DNA from: Wolbachia endosymbiont of Oedothorax gibbosus
GTDB lineage: Bacteria; Pseudomonadota; Alphaproteobacteria; Rickettsiales; Anaplasmataceae
Reading direction: 5' to 3'
NCBI RefSeq assembly: GCF_936270435.1
Contig: NZ_OW370567.1
Span: forward strand, 1,620,634-1,684,633
DNA: 64,000 nt
The notes under the pieces: generated by a model
Seen by the model: the letters and a program-made list of their open reading frames with translations, nothing else
The model's database searches: none
What the model was told of the DNA's origin: nothing
Program-made: the position numbers and the translations under genes
Shown: piece after piece, positions 1 to 9,077 of the stretch
Layout of the letters: each line of letters starts with the position of its first letter
Numbering within the stretch: position 1 is the stretch's first letter

Positions 1-27
1 TACACTATTGCTATATGCAACAGTGTA
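1..27. terminator. Imperfect hairpin downstream of the first gene
   Basis: Positions 1-11 pair with 17-27 with one mismatch (7 against 21) around a 5-base loop. It lies 26 bases beyond the stop codon of the minus-strand gene that ends at 54, so it could end that transcript. A following T-run would fall outside the window, so the call is tentative. Confidence 0.3.
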
Positions 28-53
28 TGTGTATCGTAATAATTAAAACTTTT

Positions 54-1154
54 TCAATTTGGACTTTGGCAATTACTCTGTGAACTTTTGGCATTGTCCT
101 GACGCTGCTGGACATTAGCATCGCCCATAGAAGAAAGAGGAGGTGAAACAGTTTTACTTTGCACAAAACTTTTAGCAGCTTCGACGACCTTGCTTACACG
201 AGGTTCTTTTTCTAGCTCTTTAAGGTACTTTGAGAAGATTTCACAACTTTTATCATCCATATGCACTGTTATTGCACCAAAACTTAATGTATGATCTTTT
301 ATAGAAGATAAAGTCATTTCAAGCTTTTCATTGCCTACCTTAAAGGTCATCTTTAACTTACCTTTCATGTCACAATATTTTCCCTTGTATAACCGGATTA
401 TATTATCTCCTTCTCCCATTCGTAATGCACCATATTCTAAATCCTTAAATTCCGGAGAATTCATAAACCTTGCAGGAGTGATCACACTTTCTTCTGGACA
501 TTTTACACAATAAAATTTATTATCTCTTTCTACTACAATTCCTTCTTTTTTGTCATTTTTAATACTGTCACACACAGCTTTCTCTAGGCTCAATAAGTAA
601 CTGTTGCGCTTTTCTTCTAGAGCTGAATCTACTAGTATATCGTTACAATATGAATCTAAAATTTCTTTTTTAACATATGTACCCGTTGAAATTAAATTGG
701 ATATTTTTGAGCAAAGGAAATTTAGCCTACCTTCATTATTTTCTTCGAGATTTAAGTTTTGTTTTTTGATTAGGCTTACACTTTTTATCAGATAGCCTAT
801 CAATGATGTTTCTTTTATCGCTTCTTGCTCTTTTTCTTCAGACATACCGTGCACCAACTTGCCAGGCATGCCAAACATGATATGCTTATCTGCATGCTCT
901 ACAACTTTTAATAGTTCATCTAACATTCTTCCTACAGTTTGATCAGAAAGCACTTGATACTCTTTTTCTATATCTTCTACCTGCTTTAAGATTTCTTCTC
1001 GTTTCTCCTTTTCAAAATTTTGATATATTGTCATGCTTAATTGGAAATCACTTGCTTTTTCTGCACGCTCTATACTTTTATATGAACGCTTTTGTGACTC
1101 TTGTTGTTTTAATTCTTTTTTATCTACACTCTCTACTTGCTCTGATATTAGCAT
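54..1154 (-). CDS. Hypothetical protein, charged and partly coiled-coil
   Basis: This is a soluble-looking protein of 366 residues that I do not recognise. A TTG start at 1166 is possible, but the ATG at 1154 is preferred because a GGGGGTGG purine run sits just upstream of it. The first 100 residues are rich in Lys, Glu and Gln and likely form coiled coils. The middle is mixed alpha/beta. The last 40 residues are a low-complexity Ser/Gln/Asn tail. No signal peptide or membrane segment is visible. It has no operon partner: der starts on the opposite strand 136 bases away, leaving a shared intergenic space for divergent promoters. Such charged orphan proteins are common in Wolbachia and some are secreted, but nothing here shows that. 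A real gene is likely because of the length and the ribosome-binding site. Confidence 0.7.
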   Translation of the reverse strand: MLISEQVESVDKKELKQQESQKRSYKSIERAEKASDFQLSMTIYQNFEKEKREEILKQVEDIEKEYQVLSDQTVGRMLDELLKVVEHADKHIMFGMPGKLVHGMSEEKEQEAIKETSLIGYLIKSVSLIKKQNLNLEENNEGRLNFLCSKISNLISTGTYVKKEILDSYCNDILVDSALEEKRNSYLLSLEKAVCDSIKNDKKEGIVVERDNKFYCVKCPEESVITPARFMNSPEFKDLEYGALRMGEGDNIIRLYKGKYCDMKGKLKMTFKVGNEKLEMTLSSIKDHTLSFGAITVHMDDKSCEIFSKYLKELEKEPRVSKVVEAAKSFVQSKTVSPPLSSMGDANVQQRQDNAKSSQSNCQSPN

Positions 1155-1289
1155 AACCACCCCCAATTCTACATAATAAAATAAGATAAAATACCTTAAC
1201 TATAGAATATTCGTATGGCTTATAAAGTCAATAGTTAAATTGAAAAATTTTGATTATAATTTACTTTACATAGAAGATGCCCTTGAATT

Positions 1290-2699
1290 ATGCTAAAAAT
1301 CACTATAGTAGGCCTGCCAAATGCTGGTAAATCAACTCTTTTTAATAGATTGGTGGGAAGAAAAGCGGCAGTGGTAAGTAATATTCCAGGGGTGACGAGG
1401 GATAGACGTGAGGGAATAGGGAGAATTAGCGATCTGGAGTTTAAAGTTATAGATACAGGAGGATGGAACGACCAAACTAATTTTTCACTGCAAGTTATTG
1501 AACAAATCGAATTTTCTTTATTGAGTGCAGATATAATTTTCTTTCTTGTTGATGCAAAAGTGCAAAATGAGCGAAATAAAGAGTTTGCAAAGTGGCTGAA
1601 GAGAAAAATAAATAAACCTGTGATACTGATAGCAAATAAATGCGAGAGTCATAAGTCTGAAAATGTTGATTATTTGCAGTTTTTTGATTTTCTTGGCCCG
1701 GTATACATCTCAGCCGAACATAATCTTGGTATGGTTGATCTTTATGATGCGTTGGCTAGTGTTATTGAAAATATCAGTGCAAATAGTCCTCCTTTCGGTG
1801 TCATTCCAGTGCTTGACACTGGAATCCAGAAAAAAAATAGTATGGATCCCAGTGTCAAGCACTGGGATGACAATAAGAGCTCTAATGAGTCCGGTAAATT
1901 AAGAATTTCGATAATCGGTCGCCCAAATGTCGGAAAATCAACTTTTTTAAACAGCCTACTTACAGAAAACAGAGTAATAGTGAATTCAGAGCCAGGCACC
2001 ACACGTGATTCTGTAGATATTGTATATGATCATAATGGGGAGCTAATTACTCTCATTGATACTGCAGGAATCCGCAGAAAGGCGAATGTTGTAGATGGCT
2101 TAGAATCAAGATTTGTTGAAAAAAGCTTGGAATCAATCAAGCGCTCTCATGTGGTAGTTTTAATGCTAGACTCCCTGCTTGGCATTGAGCAGCAGGATTT
2201 ATCAATTGGTGAAGCTGCAATTAAGGGGGGGAAAGGGATTATTGTTGTTTTAAATAAGTGGGATTTAATAGGTAAGGATGACAGAAGTAAGTTAATAAAA
2301 TTTGTCAAACAACAGGAAGTGACTCGGTTATTCTTGGAAGTGCCAACTGTAACAATTTCTGCGTTGAAAGGCATGCGCTGCGGCGATGTGATAGATAAGT
2401 GTCTTGAAGTGAGTGAATCTTTGAACAAGAAAGTCAGCACTGCAAAACTGAATAAGTGGCTAATAGATGCTGTGGAAAAACATTCTCACCCGCTTGTAAA
2501 AGGCAAAGCAGTTAAAATGAAGTATATCGCTCAAATTGGTACTAAACCTCCAGCTTTTTCTTTGATATGTAACATACCTGAAAGTGTTGATGAAAGTTAC
2601 AAACGCTATTTAATTAATGACCTTAGAAAATTTTTTTTTGCAGACGGCGTACCAGTTAGGCTACTTTTGAAAAAAAATAAAAATCCCTATGTAAAATGA
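1290..2699 (+). CDS. der: GTPase Der (EngA), ribosome assembly, with an in-frame palindromic insert
   Basis: Der is the tandem GTPase needed for maturation of the large ribosomal subunit. Two G domains are visible. The first has a P-loop GLPNAGKST near residue 8, DTGGW near 56 and an NK-type guanine motif. The second has GRPNVGKST near residue 210, DTAGI near 254 and NKWD. A C-terminal KH-like domain follows. The 469 residues are slightly longer than usual because a palindromic repeat (1800-1871) adds about 24 residues in the linker between the two G domains, without disturbing the frame. That linker is naturally variable, so the protein is probably functional. The stop overlaps the start of dsbB by four bases (ATGA), indicating translational coupling. 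Confidence 0.95.
   Translation: MLKITIVGLPNAGKSTLFNRLVGRKAAVVSNIPGVTRDRREGIGRISDLEFKVIDTGGWNDQTNFSLQVIEQIEFSLLSADIIFFLVDAKVQNERNKEFAKWLKRKINKPVILIANKCESHKSENVDYLQFFDFLGPVYISAEHNLGMVDLYDALASVIENISANSPPFGVIPVLDTGIQKKNSMDPSVKHWDDNKSSNESGKLRISIIGRPNVGKSTFLNSLLTENRVIVNSEPGTTRDSVDIVYDHNGELITLIDTAGIRRKANVVDGLESRFVEKSLESIKRSHVVVLMLDSLLGIEQQDLSIGEAAIKGGKGIIVVLNKWDLIGKDDRSKLIKFVKQQEVTRLFLEVPTVTISALKGMRCGDVIDKCLEVSESLNKKVSTAKLNKWLIDAVEKHSHPLVKGKAVKMKYIAQIGTKPPAFSLICNIPESVDESYKRYLINDLRKFFFADGVPVRLLLKKNKNPYVK
1800..1871. repeat. Palindromic element inside der
   Basis: This 72-base element begins GTCATTCCAGTGCTTGACAC and ends with the matching inverted half ending GGGATGAC. It is read through in frame as part of Der, giving VIPVLDTGIQ at its start. 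The same family recurs in hscA, ispA and the dehydrogenase gene at 15 kb, and in several intergenic sites. Confidence 0.9.
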
Positions 2700-3226
2700 A
2701 TACTCTGCTTTATACTTTCAGGGATAATTTGCTTAAAGTTATGTGTAATAATTCCAGAATTCCTGCAATCTTTCTGCTATCAAGTGCTTTTGCTCTAATT
2801 TTTGCATATGTGCTAGAGTATTTTTTCAATATGCTGCCATGCAAGTTATGTACATACGAGCGGGTAGTTTACTATGTTGCAGGGTTACTTGCAGTAGCGT
2901 GTATACTGAAAAATAACAAAATTTTAATCTATGCAATGTTTTGCAGTTACCTTGTAGGTGCAATAATATCTTTTTATCATGTAGGTCTTGAACTCCACTT
3001 ATTTCATGACGTTTTAGGATGCACAGAGCAAGCAGGTGGTAACGTTAGTATAGAAGAGCTGAGAAATAATCTACTAAATCCTAATTACTCTCCATCTTGT
3101 GACAGACCTCATTACGTTCTAGGTGTTTCCTTAGCAACATGGAATTTAATTTATCTCATAGCAGCTCTATTTGTATCAGGTAAGTTGTATTGTGGAGAAA
3201 GAAAGAAATTTAAGGTACAGCGGTAG
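2696..3226 (+). CDS. dsbB: DsbB-family disulfide bond formation protein
   Basis: The protein of 176 residues is an inner-membrane quinone-dependent thiol oxidase that would reoxidise a periplasmic DsbA-like partner. Four hydrophobic segments are visible. The first periplasmic loop region has the CxxC motif CKLC followed by TYER (near residue 49), and the second has a Cys pair (GCTEQAG and PSCDRP) spaced as in the DsbB/BdbC family. The ATG overlaps the der stop, so the two genes are probably co-transcribed. Family assignment is firm. The exact redox partner cannot be seen in this window. Confidence 0.85.
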   Translation: MNTLLYTFRDNLLKVMCNNSRIPAIFLLSSAFALIFAYVLEYFFNMLPCKLCTYERVVYYVAGLLAVACILKNNKILIYAMFCSYLVGAIISFYHVGLELHLFHDVLGCTEQAGGNVSIEELRNNLLNPNYSPSCDRPHYVLGVSLATWNLIYLIAALFVSGKLYCGERKKFKVQR

Positions 3227-3349
3227 TGATTCTGATATAGATTTTTTCTAATATACTGAAATGGATAATGGACAGATAATAGACACTGCACTATTTTTCT
3301 ATTAACTTTTAACACAACTGCTACACAGCACTCAGAACTTTGTAACCGT
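3227..3349. other. Intergenic, no gene seen
   Basis: This is AT-rich sequence between dsbB and the IS66 remnant. I see no open frame or RNA. A small inverted motif CCGTTCACGG lies at its right edge and may mark the outer border of the IS66 remnant. Confidence 0.4.
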
Positions 3350-4112
3350 TCACGGATCTCTTAATACTAAGCAGGAGTAGCAACTAAACTCTGTAATTTT
3401 TGAAAGGGCATTGAGACGTGATGTCAAAAATATTGACAACATTCTTTCCACAAATCTTTCTCCACGTTCTGACCAAGTGAAAAAGCTGTTTTTACGATAG
3501 CCGTCTAATTTGCCGTTCTGCAAGGTTGTTTGTTGGTATCCGTTCATCAGAGTGGTTTAAGAAACAATAGATAGGAGATTTTGGAAAGCCCCTTTGTTTC
3601 CATGTTAAGTATAATGAAATTATCCGTTCGAGGAATGTGTTTCCTCGCTGTGATTGTGTAAAATATGAGTTTTTACGGTAAACGACATAGTGTCGTATCT
3701 GTTGTTCAGCATGTCAATGGAATGTTTTCTGAATCATTCAAAAAATTCCACATCATTCTTTCAGATTTCAAAATATTTTTTGCAACTCGAGAAGCTCCAA
3801 TTGCTTCAGGTAAGGGAGATATTTCCTTCAAGTAACATCGTGTACGCTTTCGCAATTTTCTTGCGCGTCTGGCAAATCTAAAAACATCTATCTCATTTTT
3901 TAACAGAGCTTTTTTCAGTGCAAACAACTCAGCAGCAACATCTCTCAAATAACAGCCGAGAATTTTGACCTCAATGTTCCAACTATGTTTCAAAATCCCT
4001 TGATCCAACAAATTTGCCTCTTTTCATCAGAAAAATAATTGTATGCTGCATATCTGTCAGTTATAGTACTTTTCATAATAGTCCAAATAAGGTAAAATAA
4101 GGATTTGTAGTA

Positions 4113-4505
4113 GTGAAGGTAGGTATGCCAGCAGCATATAGTTATGACTTAAGGAAAAAAGCAATGGAAGCTCTAGACGAGGGAGAAAGCAGAGAAACAG
4201 TGGCAGCAAGATTTAAAATTGGACGAACTACTTTGTGGGAGTGGCAGCAAAGAAGAAAAGAAACAGGTGACTTTCAATCAAAAAAACTTGGAAATGGAGG
4301 TTACAATCACAAAATTACCGACTGGGATGCCTTTGCTAAATTTGCCAGAGAAAACGGAGGAAAGACTCTATTGGAAATGGCTAAACTTTGGAGCAACGTT
4401 AGTATCCAAACTATCCACCGAGCCCTGAAAAAAATTGGATTTACACGCAAAAAAAGACCTATGGGTACAAGGAAAGAAGCGAAGAAAAACGTGCTAAATT
4501 CTTGA
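4113..4505 (+). CDS. IS630 transposase, N-terminal frame (OrfA)
   Basis: This frame encodes the DNA-binding part: a helix-turn-helix (AARFKIGRTTLWEWQQ) and a second helix-turn-helix-like region around residue 90. The end of this frame is probably not the real end of the protein. An A7 run near 4449-4455 lies where a -1 shift would continue into the second frame, giving a product with YGYKERSEEKRAKF at the joint instead of this frame's own tail. Confidence 0.85.
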   Translation: MKVGMPAAYSYDLRKKAMEALDEGESRETVAARFKIGRTTLWEWQQRRKETGDFQSKKLGNGGYNHKITDWDAFAKFARENGGKTLLEMAKLWSNVSIQTIHRALKKIGFTRKKRPMGTRKEAKKNVLNS

Positions 4506-4984
4506 AAATTATAGCAACAAAAGAACCTAAAAACTTAGTGTATATAGATGAGTCTGGCATTGACAACACTGAAGACTACCCCTATGGATATTGTCAGAAG
4601 GGACAGCGGTTTTATGCCCTAAAATCTGGGAAGAAAACTCAACGAATCAGTATGATTGCAGCTTTAAGTGAAAGAAAAATAGTTGCTCCATTAACCTTTG
4701 AAGGCCACTGTAATATGGATATTTTTAATGGATGGTTTGAGCAATTTTTGATACCGACCTTGGAACCTGGACAAACTGTCATTCTTGACAATGCTACTTT
4801 TCATAAGTCTGATAAGATCATTAAGCTTGCTAAAGGGATTGGTGCAGAAATTTTGTATCTGCCACCGTATTCTCCAGATTTTAACAAAATTGAACATCAT
4901 TGGTTTGCTATAAAAAACAGAGTCAGGAAAAACATTCCTCTATTCAAGTCTTTTCGTCATGCTGTTGATTCTGCCTTTCTATGA
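4502..4984 (+). CDS. IS630 transposase, catalytic frame (OrfB)
   Basis: This frame carries the DDE catalytic core: YIDESGID, then ILDNATFH, then NKIEHHW, the typical IS630 spacing. Its apparent TTG start at 4502 is unlikely to be used, because the frame is open upstream to the A7 run. It is probably expressed as a fusion by -1 frameshifting. The same two-frame layout is kept in all copies, which argues that the arrangement is functional rather than decay. Confidence 0.85.
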   Translation: MKIIATKEPKNLVYIDESGIDNTEDYPYGYCQKGQRFYALKSGKKTQRISMIAALSERKIVAPLTFEGHCNMDIFNGWFEQFLIPTLEPGQTVILDNATFHKSDKIIKLAKGIGAEILYLPPYSPDFNKIEHHWFAIKNRVRKNIPLFKSFRHAVDSAFL

Positions 4985-5659
4985 TCTGTTCGGATTATTA
5001 TGAGAAGTGCTATACTACCAAGCTATTACGATTGCAGCATACACTGTTTTTTAAAACTTTCATTCCCCTTGACTCTGTAAATTTTACAAAACTTGCCGTA
5101 TTGCTTGCAAACACCAAGCGAGTTTACCTTTCTTATAATGGCTCGTTTCATCAATAAGTAGAACTTTACTCCTACTTATCTCTTGTTCGATCTGCTCATA
5201 TGCTTCTTGGCATTTTTCTGCAACTCTAGCCTCGCTATTTGACACGCTACCAACACTGATGTCCAGGTTGAAAATATTTTTTATAATATTTGCTATTTCT
5301 CTTTTCGAGTTCTTGTAAAATCCGCTCAGCGCCGCGATTGTTGACTTAACTTTTGGACCAAATGTATCTGGCGTAACACCTTCTGGTAACTTACTGCTTC
5401 TTCTTTTCCCGCATCTCCGGCAACGACCATTGATATTCCACTACATAAGGCCTAATTTACGGAAGATCAACTTTTTGATGAATGTACGGTCCCTTGCATA
5501 TTGCAATCTCTCCTCCGCATTCACAAGTAGATGACAACTTTACTTTTATCACCTCATCTGCATCCATTTTGGCGCGAAAACTTCCTTTATGACCAACCTG
5601 ACCACCGACGTTTCTGTCGCTCTTTGGCTTGTCCTTTTTTATTTTGTACAACTCTCTAG

Positions 5660-6640
5660 ACCTCAGTTATGGATTAGAAAATAGATAAAAGTATAACTAA
5701 GAAGAGGGAAACAGGGTAAACTCGAGTATTTTAGTAATAATAAGAGGTTACCCATGAAGAAAGATATTACAGAACTGTACTGTTGCGTCGAGGATTTTTG
5801 TCGTGCGGTAGATGATAATTTTGCAAATAGGTTCTTATCAAACGGCAAAAAACCAACCAGAGTACCAGAAATAGCGCACTCAGAAATTCTAACCATAATC
5901 CTATTATACCATAAATCACCATGTAAAAACTTCAAGGCTTTTTATCTTTGTTATCTTCAGTTATTCTATAGATCAGAGTTTTCAAAGCTGCCTTCATATC
6001 ACAGATTTATTGCCTTAAAGCCGCGAGTTTTGTGGTATTTAGCATTACTTTTGCAATGGTTTTGTGAACAAGCAAAAATGACCGGGATTTCCTACATAGA
6101 TTCTACTTCAATAGCAGTATGCCATCGAAAAAGAATCTCAAGAAATAAGGTTTTCAAAGGATTAGCAGAGTTAGGAAAGAATACTTACGGCTGGTTTTTT
6201 GGTTTTAAATTACATGTAGTAATCAATGAAATAGGTGAAATTCAAGGTGTTACGCTAACCAGAGGTAACGTCGATGACAGAAAACCTGTACCAACTCTAA
6301 CCAAAAAACTAACTGGACTTTTGTTTGGAGATAAGGGCTATATAAAGAAAGAGCTCTTTGAGAAACTATTCGATAGAGGTCTAAAACTCGTCACTAAAGT
6401 GAAAAAAGGTATGAAAAATGCACTGATTTCGCTGAAAGAGAAGATTTTACTAGGGAAAAGATCGATTGTTGAAACGGTTTTTGGCTGCCTAAAAAACAAA
6501 TTTGAACTTGAGCACACTCGGCATAGATCCACAGTAAATTTCTTGGTACATATTTTTTCTACCCTCATTTCTTATTCAATGCAATCGAAAAAGCCCTGTA
6601 TTTCTCAGCTTTACTTCGTTGGTTAATCCATAACTGGGGT
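5660..6640 (+). mobile_element. IS982-family element, copy 1
   Basis: The element is 981 bases with ends ACCTCAGTTATGGATTA on the left and the inverse of ACCCCAGTTATGGATTA on the right. The flanks repeat CTCTAG, a short target duplication. It is inserted into the IS66 remnant. Other copies of the same length are at 19481, 28075 and 55577. Confidence 0.9.
5754..6626 (+). CDS. IS982-family transposase
   Basis: This is a full-length DDE transposase of 290 residues. The family pattern is clear: an N-terminal region with VEDFC, then GISYIDSTSI (first Asp), KVFKGLAELGK, WFFGFKLH, GNVDDRKP, LLFGDKGYI and the closing Glu in RSIVETVFG. A ribosome-binding site (AAGAGG) precedes the ATG. The translated products of all four copies in the window are identical, so the element has spread recently and is probably still active. 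Confidence 0.93.
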   Translation: MKKDITELYCCVEDFCRAVDDNFANRFLSNGKKPTRVPEIAHSEILTIILLYHKSPCKNFKAFYLCYLQLFYRSEFSKLPSYHRFIALKPRVLWYLALLLQWFCEQAKMTGISYIDSTSIAVCHRKRISRNKVFKGLAELGKNTYGWFFGFKLHVVINEIGEIQGVTLTRGNVDDRKPVPTLTKKLTGLLFGDKGYIKKELFEKLFDRGLKLVTKVKKGMKNALISLKEKILLGKRSIVETVFGCLKNKFELEHTRHRSTVNFLVHIFSTLISYSMQSKKPCISQLYFVG

Positions 6641-6894
6641 CTCTAGAGCTTGGTAGAGATGAATTTTTCGAGTTTAAACCAAGTCTTTCCTTTAATTCAG
6701 CATTTTCGATTCTTAGCGCCTTATTCTCAGATCTAAAATTTTCGTTTTCTATCTCTAACCTCTTTATCTCTGCTTTTAGTTGCTCTATCTCTATTTTAAA
6801 GCTTTCACAGAGCTTGAGAAGACTAGCTAGTAGATCAGACCACACATACTACTTGCGATATTATGTTTTTAGCACTCCTTGTCTACTTTTTATT

Positions 6895-7105
6895 TTACCG
6901 CTCCGCTGAACGGATACTTCCTTTTTGCATGTTTCACCTAAAAAGGATACATTTTAAACTTTTTTGTTGAAACAAAATAAAAACAAAAGTGCTGTTTTCT
7001 TCACTCTTTGGATAATTTAATGGTAAAAATTTAGAGAGAAACTTTACACACAATTACTGATATTTTTCCTTAAGTTGACGCCATTGCCTGAACGGATACG
7101 TTTTT
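6895..7105. repeat. Copy of the 3' end and downstream region of the serine recombinase
   Basis: This non-coding stretch matches 30040-30225 closely. Both share the run AAGTGCTGTTT, the run GGATAATTTAATGGTAAAA and the terminal CTTAAGTTGACGCCATTG. At the other site the last part codes for the recombinase C-terminus (RQWRQLKEKYQ). It is therefore a stray fragment of that recombinase region. It holds no gene. Confidence 0.65.
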
Positions 7106-7106
7106 T

Positions 7107-9077
7107 CTACCTACTTGTTAATTCACACAACTCTAAAGAAGAATTTTCTAACTCGACGATAGCGTTGTTAATTTCATTCAAGTCGTTGCTTTGTAAAGCG
7201 TTTTTTGCGTTCTGTAATAAAATTTTCAACTTTTGGTCAGTGGAAAAGCCATTATTGCCTTCAACTAACTGTATGAATTTGTTGCCATTGATTTTAGCCT
7301 CTGCAAGGGAACGAGCCTTTATGTCTCCATCAAAGTTGTTTACTGACTGATTGACCATATCTTGTATGTTGGCTTCACTTAAGCCAAAACTTGAATTTAC
7401 TTCAACTGTCTGCTCAATTCCAGTAGCTTTTTCTCTTGCAGTAACAGTCAAGATTCCGTCAACGTTAACTGTGAATTCTATTTCAATTCTTGCAGAACCT
7501 GCAGGCAGTGGCGGTATACCTTTTAGTTCAAACTGCGCTAGAGATTTGTTATCCTCTATCATTTCACGTTCTCCCTGACAAACGTGAATTTTCATTGCTG
7601 TTTGCCTATCAACATAAGTTGTAAACTCTTTTATCTCTGAAACTGGTAGTGGCGTATTTCTTGGTATGATTTTTTCAACTATGCCTCCCATAGTTTCTAT
7701 GCCAAGTGATAAAGGTAGAACATCCAGGAGAATATTCCTATCTTTTGAGCTCGAAGTTAAATCATGAGCCTGCAGAGCTGCCCCAATGGCAACTGCTTTA
7801 TCTGGATCCACGTCATTTAGTACTTTATTTCCAAAGAGTTTGACTAGTGAATTTTGAACCAATGGTGTTCTAGTTGCACCACCAACTAAAATTACTCCTT
7901 TTATATCGTCAATTTTAAGATCTATATCGCTTATAGTACGAGTGACTATATTGATAGTCCTGTTAACCAAAGGACTGATCGCCTGCTCGAATTCTTCCCT
8001 AGTAATTTCGCATTCAAATGGCTTGCCGTTAACAACTCGGTTAGATGTCATTTCAGCGCGTGACGCTGAAATCCACATATTTTTTTCTTCCTGGATCCCA
8101 GTGTCACGCACTGGGATGACAGGGTAAGGTCTAATGTTGAATTCAAAAGCACCTACAGTGTTTTTGCTCAGATATTCTTTCACAGAACGTGCTTCAATAA
8201 ATGATGGCCCTGTCATTCCAGTGCTTGACACTGGAATCCAGTTCTTACTATACAATTGCCCAGCGTGCTCATTTGCAGCTAGATTTTCTGGATCCAAGTA
8301 GTCAGGGTACTGGATGACACTAGAGCATTCTTTATTTAGACCTACTTTTTCTCTATACTTATTAAGCACAATTGAACTTAGTAGGTGATCAAAATCATCA
8401 CCGCCGAGTTTGGTGTCACCACCAACCGCAAGGACTTGAAACACTCCTTGATGCAATTTCAATATCGAAATATCAAATGTTCCACCACCAAGGTCATAAA
8501 CTGCATATATTCCACTATTATTGTTCTTTTCAATGGAGTAAGAAAGCGCTGCAGCGGTTGGCTCGTTAACGAGGCGAAGAACTTCTATGCCAGCTAATTT
8601 TGCTGCATATTTAGTTGCGTTACGTGCTGAATCGTCAAAGTAAGCTGGCACAGTAATCACTGCTTTTTTTACTTCCATTCCTATAGACTTTTTCACCCTC
8701 TCGCATAAAGCTTTTAATATCTCAGCAGAAATCTCAACAGGAGTAAGATACTTTTCCTCTGCGCATTTTATTCTAATAACTTTTTCGCTTTCATGATCTA
8801 TTTCAAAATAAACACCCATCTTGTTCAAATCTTTAACACTTTTACCCATTAAACGTTTTATCGAATAAATTGCACCTGAGTTGACATCGTAGCCAGTTTT
8901 TAATGTATTATTTTCATACGAAATAACAGAAGGCAATAGCTCTCTTCCCTGCTTATCTTTAAATACTTTTACATTGCCAGCTTTATTTACCATAGCAATC
9001 AAAGAATTGGTGGTGCCAAGGTCTATACCAAAAACTACTTCATTTGAATTTGGTTCAGAAATTTGAATTGGTTGCAT
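7107..9077 (-). CDS. hscA: Fe-S cluster chaperone HscA (Hsp70 type) with two in-frame palindromic inserts
   Basis: HscA is the Hsp70 that helps transfer clusters from IscU. The ATPase domain shows GIDLGTTNS near residue 18, VPAYFDDSAR, LVNEPTAAALSY, YDLGGGTFD and GGATRTPLVQ. The substrate-binding domain follows with PLSLGIETMGG. The family is DnaK-like, and the neighbours iscU-iscA-hscB identify it as HscA. Its 656 residues exceed the usual length of about 615 because two palindromic elements (8212-8241 and 8048-8120) add residues in subdomain IIB of the ATPase domain, seen as NWIPVSSTGMTG and PVIPVRDTGIQ. The rest of the domain is conserved, which suggests that the protein still folds. The ATG overlaps the hscB coding end. 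Confidence 0.95.
   Translation of the reverse strand: MQPIQISEPNSNEVVFGIDLGTTNSLIAMVNKAGNVKVFKDKQGRELLPSVISYENNTLKTGYDVNSGAIYSIKRLMGKSVKDLNKMGVYFEIDHESEKVIRIKCAEEKYLTPVEISAEILKALCERVKKSIGMEVKKAVITVPAYFDDSARNATKYAAKLAGIEVLRLVNEPTAAALSYSIEKNNNSGIYAVYDLGGGTFDISILKLHQGVFQVLAVGGDTKLGGDDFDHLLSSIVLNKYREKVGLNKECSSVIQYPDYLDPENLAANEHAGQLYSKNWIPVSSTGMTGPSFIEARSVKEYLSKNTVGAFEFNIRPYPVIPVRDTGIQEEKNMWISASRAEMTSNRVVNGKPFECEITREEFEQAISPLVNRTINIVTRTISDIDLKIDDIKGVILVGGATRTPLVQNSLVKLFGNKVLNDVDPDKAVAIGAALQAHDLTSSSKDRNILLDVLPLSLGIETMGGIVEKIIPRNTPLPVSEIKEFTTYVDRQTAMKIHVCQGEREMIEDNKSLAQFELKGIPPLPAGSARIEIEFTVNVDGILTVTAREKATGIEQTVEVNSSFGLSEANIQDMVNQSVNNFDGDIKARSLAEAKINGNKFIQLVEGNNGFSTDQKLKILLQNAKNALQSNDLNEINNAIVELENSSLELCELTSR
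8048..8120. repeat. Palindromic element inside hscA (second)
   Basis: The element is 73 bases, from GTCATTTCAGCGCGTGACGC to the half ending CACTGGGATGAC. It is read in frame and adds about 24 residues to HscA. Confidence 0.88.
8212..8241. repeat. Short palindromic element inside hscA (first)
   Basis: This is a half-size palindrome, GTCATTCCAGTGCTTGACAC followed by its inverse, read in frame as WIPVSSTGMT. It lies about 90 bases from the larger element, so the same gene has been hit twice. Confidence 0.85.

Larger units (their letters stand above)
4064..5012 (+). mobile_element. IS630-family element, copy 1
   Basis: The element is 949 bases with terminal inverted repeats starting TAGTACTTTTCATAATAGTCC-like on the left and TAGCACTTCTCATAATAATCC-like on the right, flanked by TA, the target of IS630/Tc1-type elements. 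It carries two overlapping frames for the transposase. It sits inside the IS66 remnant. Two more copies are at 48457-49405 and 54939-56873. Confidence 0.9.
3350..6845 (-). pseudogene. IS66-type transposase remnant, frameshifted and cut by two other IS elements
   Basis: Reading the minus strand and skipping the two inserted elements gives the parts of an IS66-type transposase in order. First comes an N-terminal coiled coil ending ERLGLNSKNSSLPSS (6845-6641). Next is a zinc-ribbon part with GGQVGHKG and CECGG (5659-5457). Then comes a core with LLIDETSHYKKGKL near 5150, and a C-terminal part with ENIPLTC followed in another frame by a HYVVYRKNS stretch, and GERFVERMLS near 3450. At least two frameshifts and both insertions make it dead. 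Across the IS982 insertion the frame joins cleanly as PSS-RELYKIKK, so that insertion hit a still readable stretch. The piece 3664-4063 is repeated at 54542-54938. Confidence 0.8.

Noticed and set aside
7107..9077. Annotation as DnaK
   Set aside because: The isc neighbours and the length and tail fit HscA; the general DnaK should be elsewhere with dnaJ.
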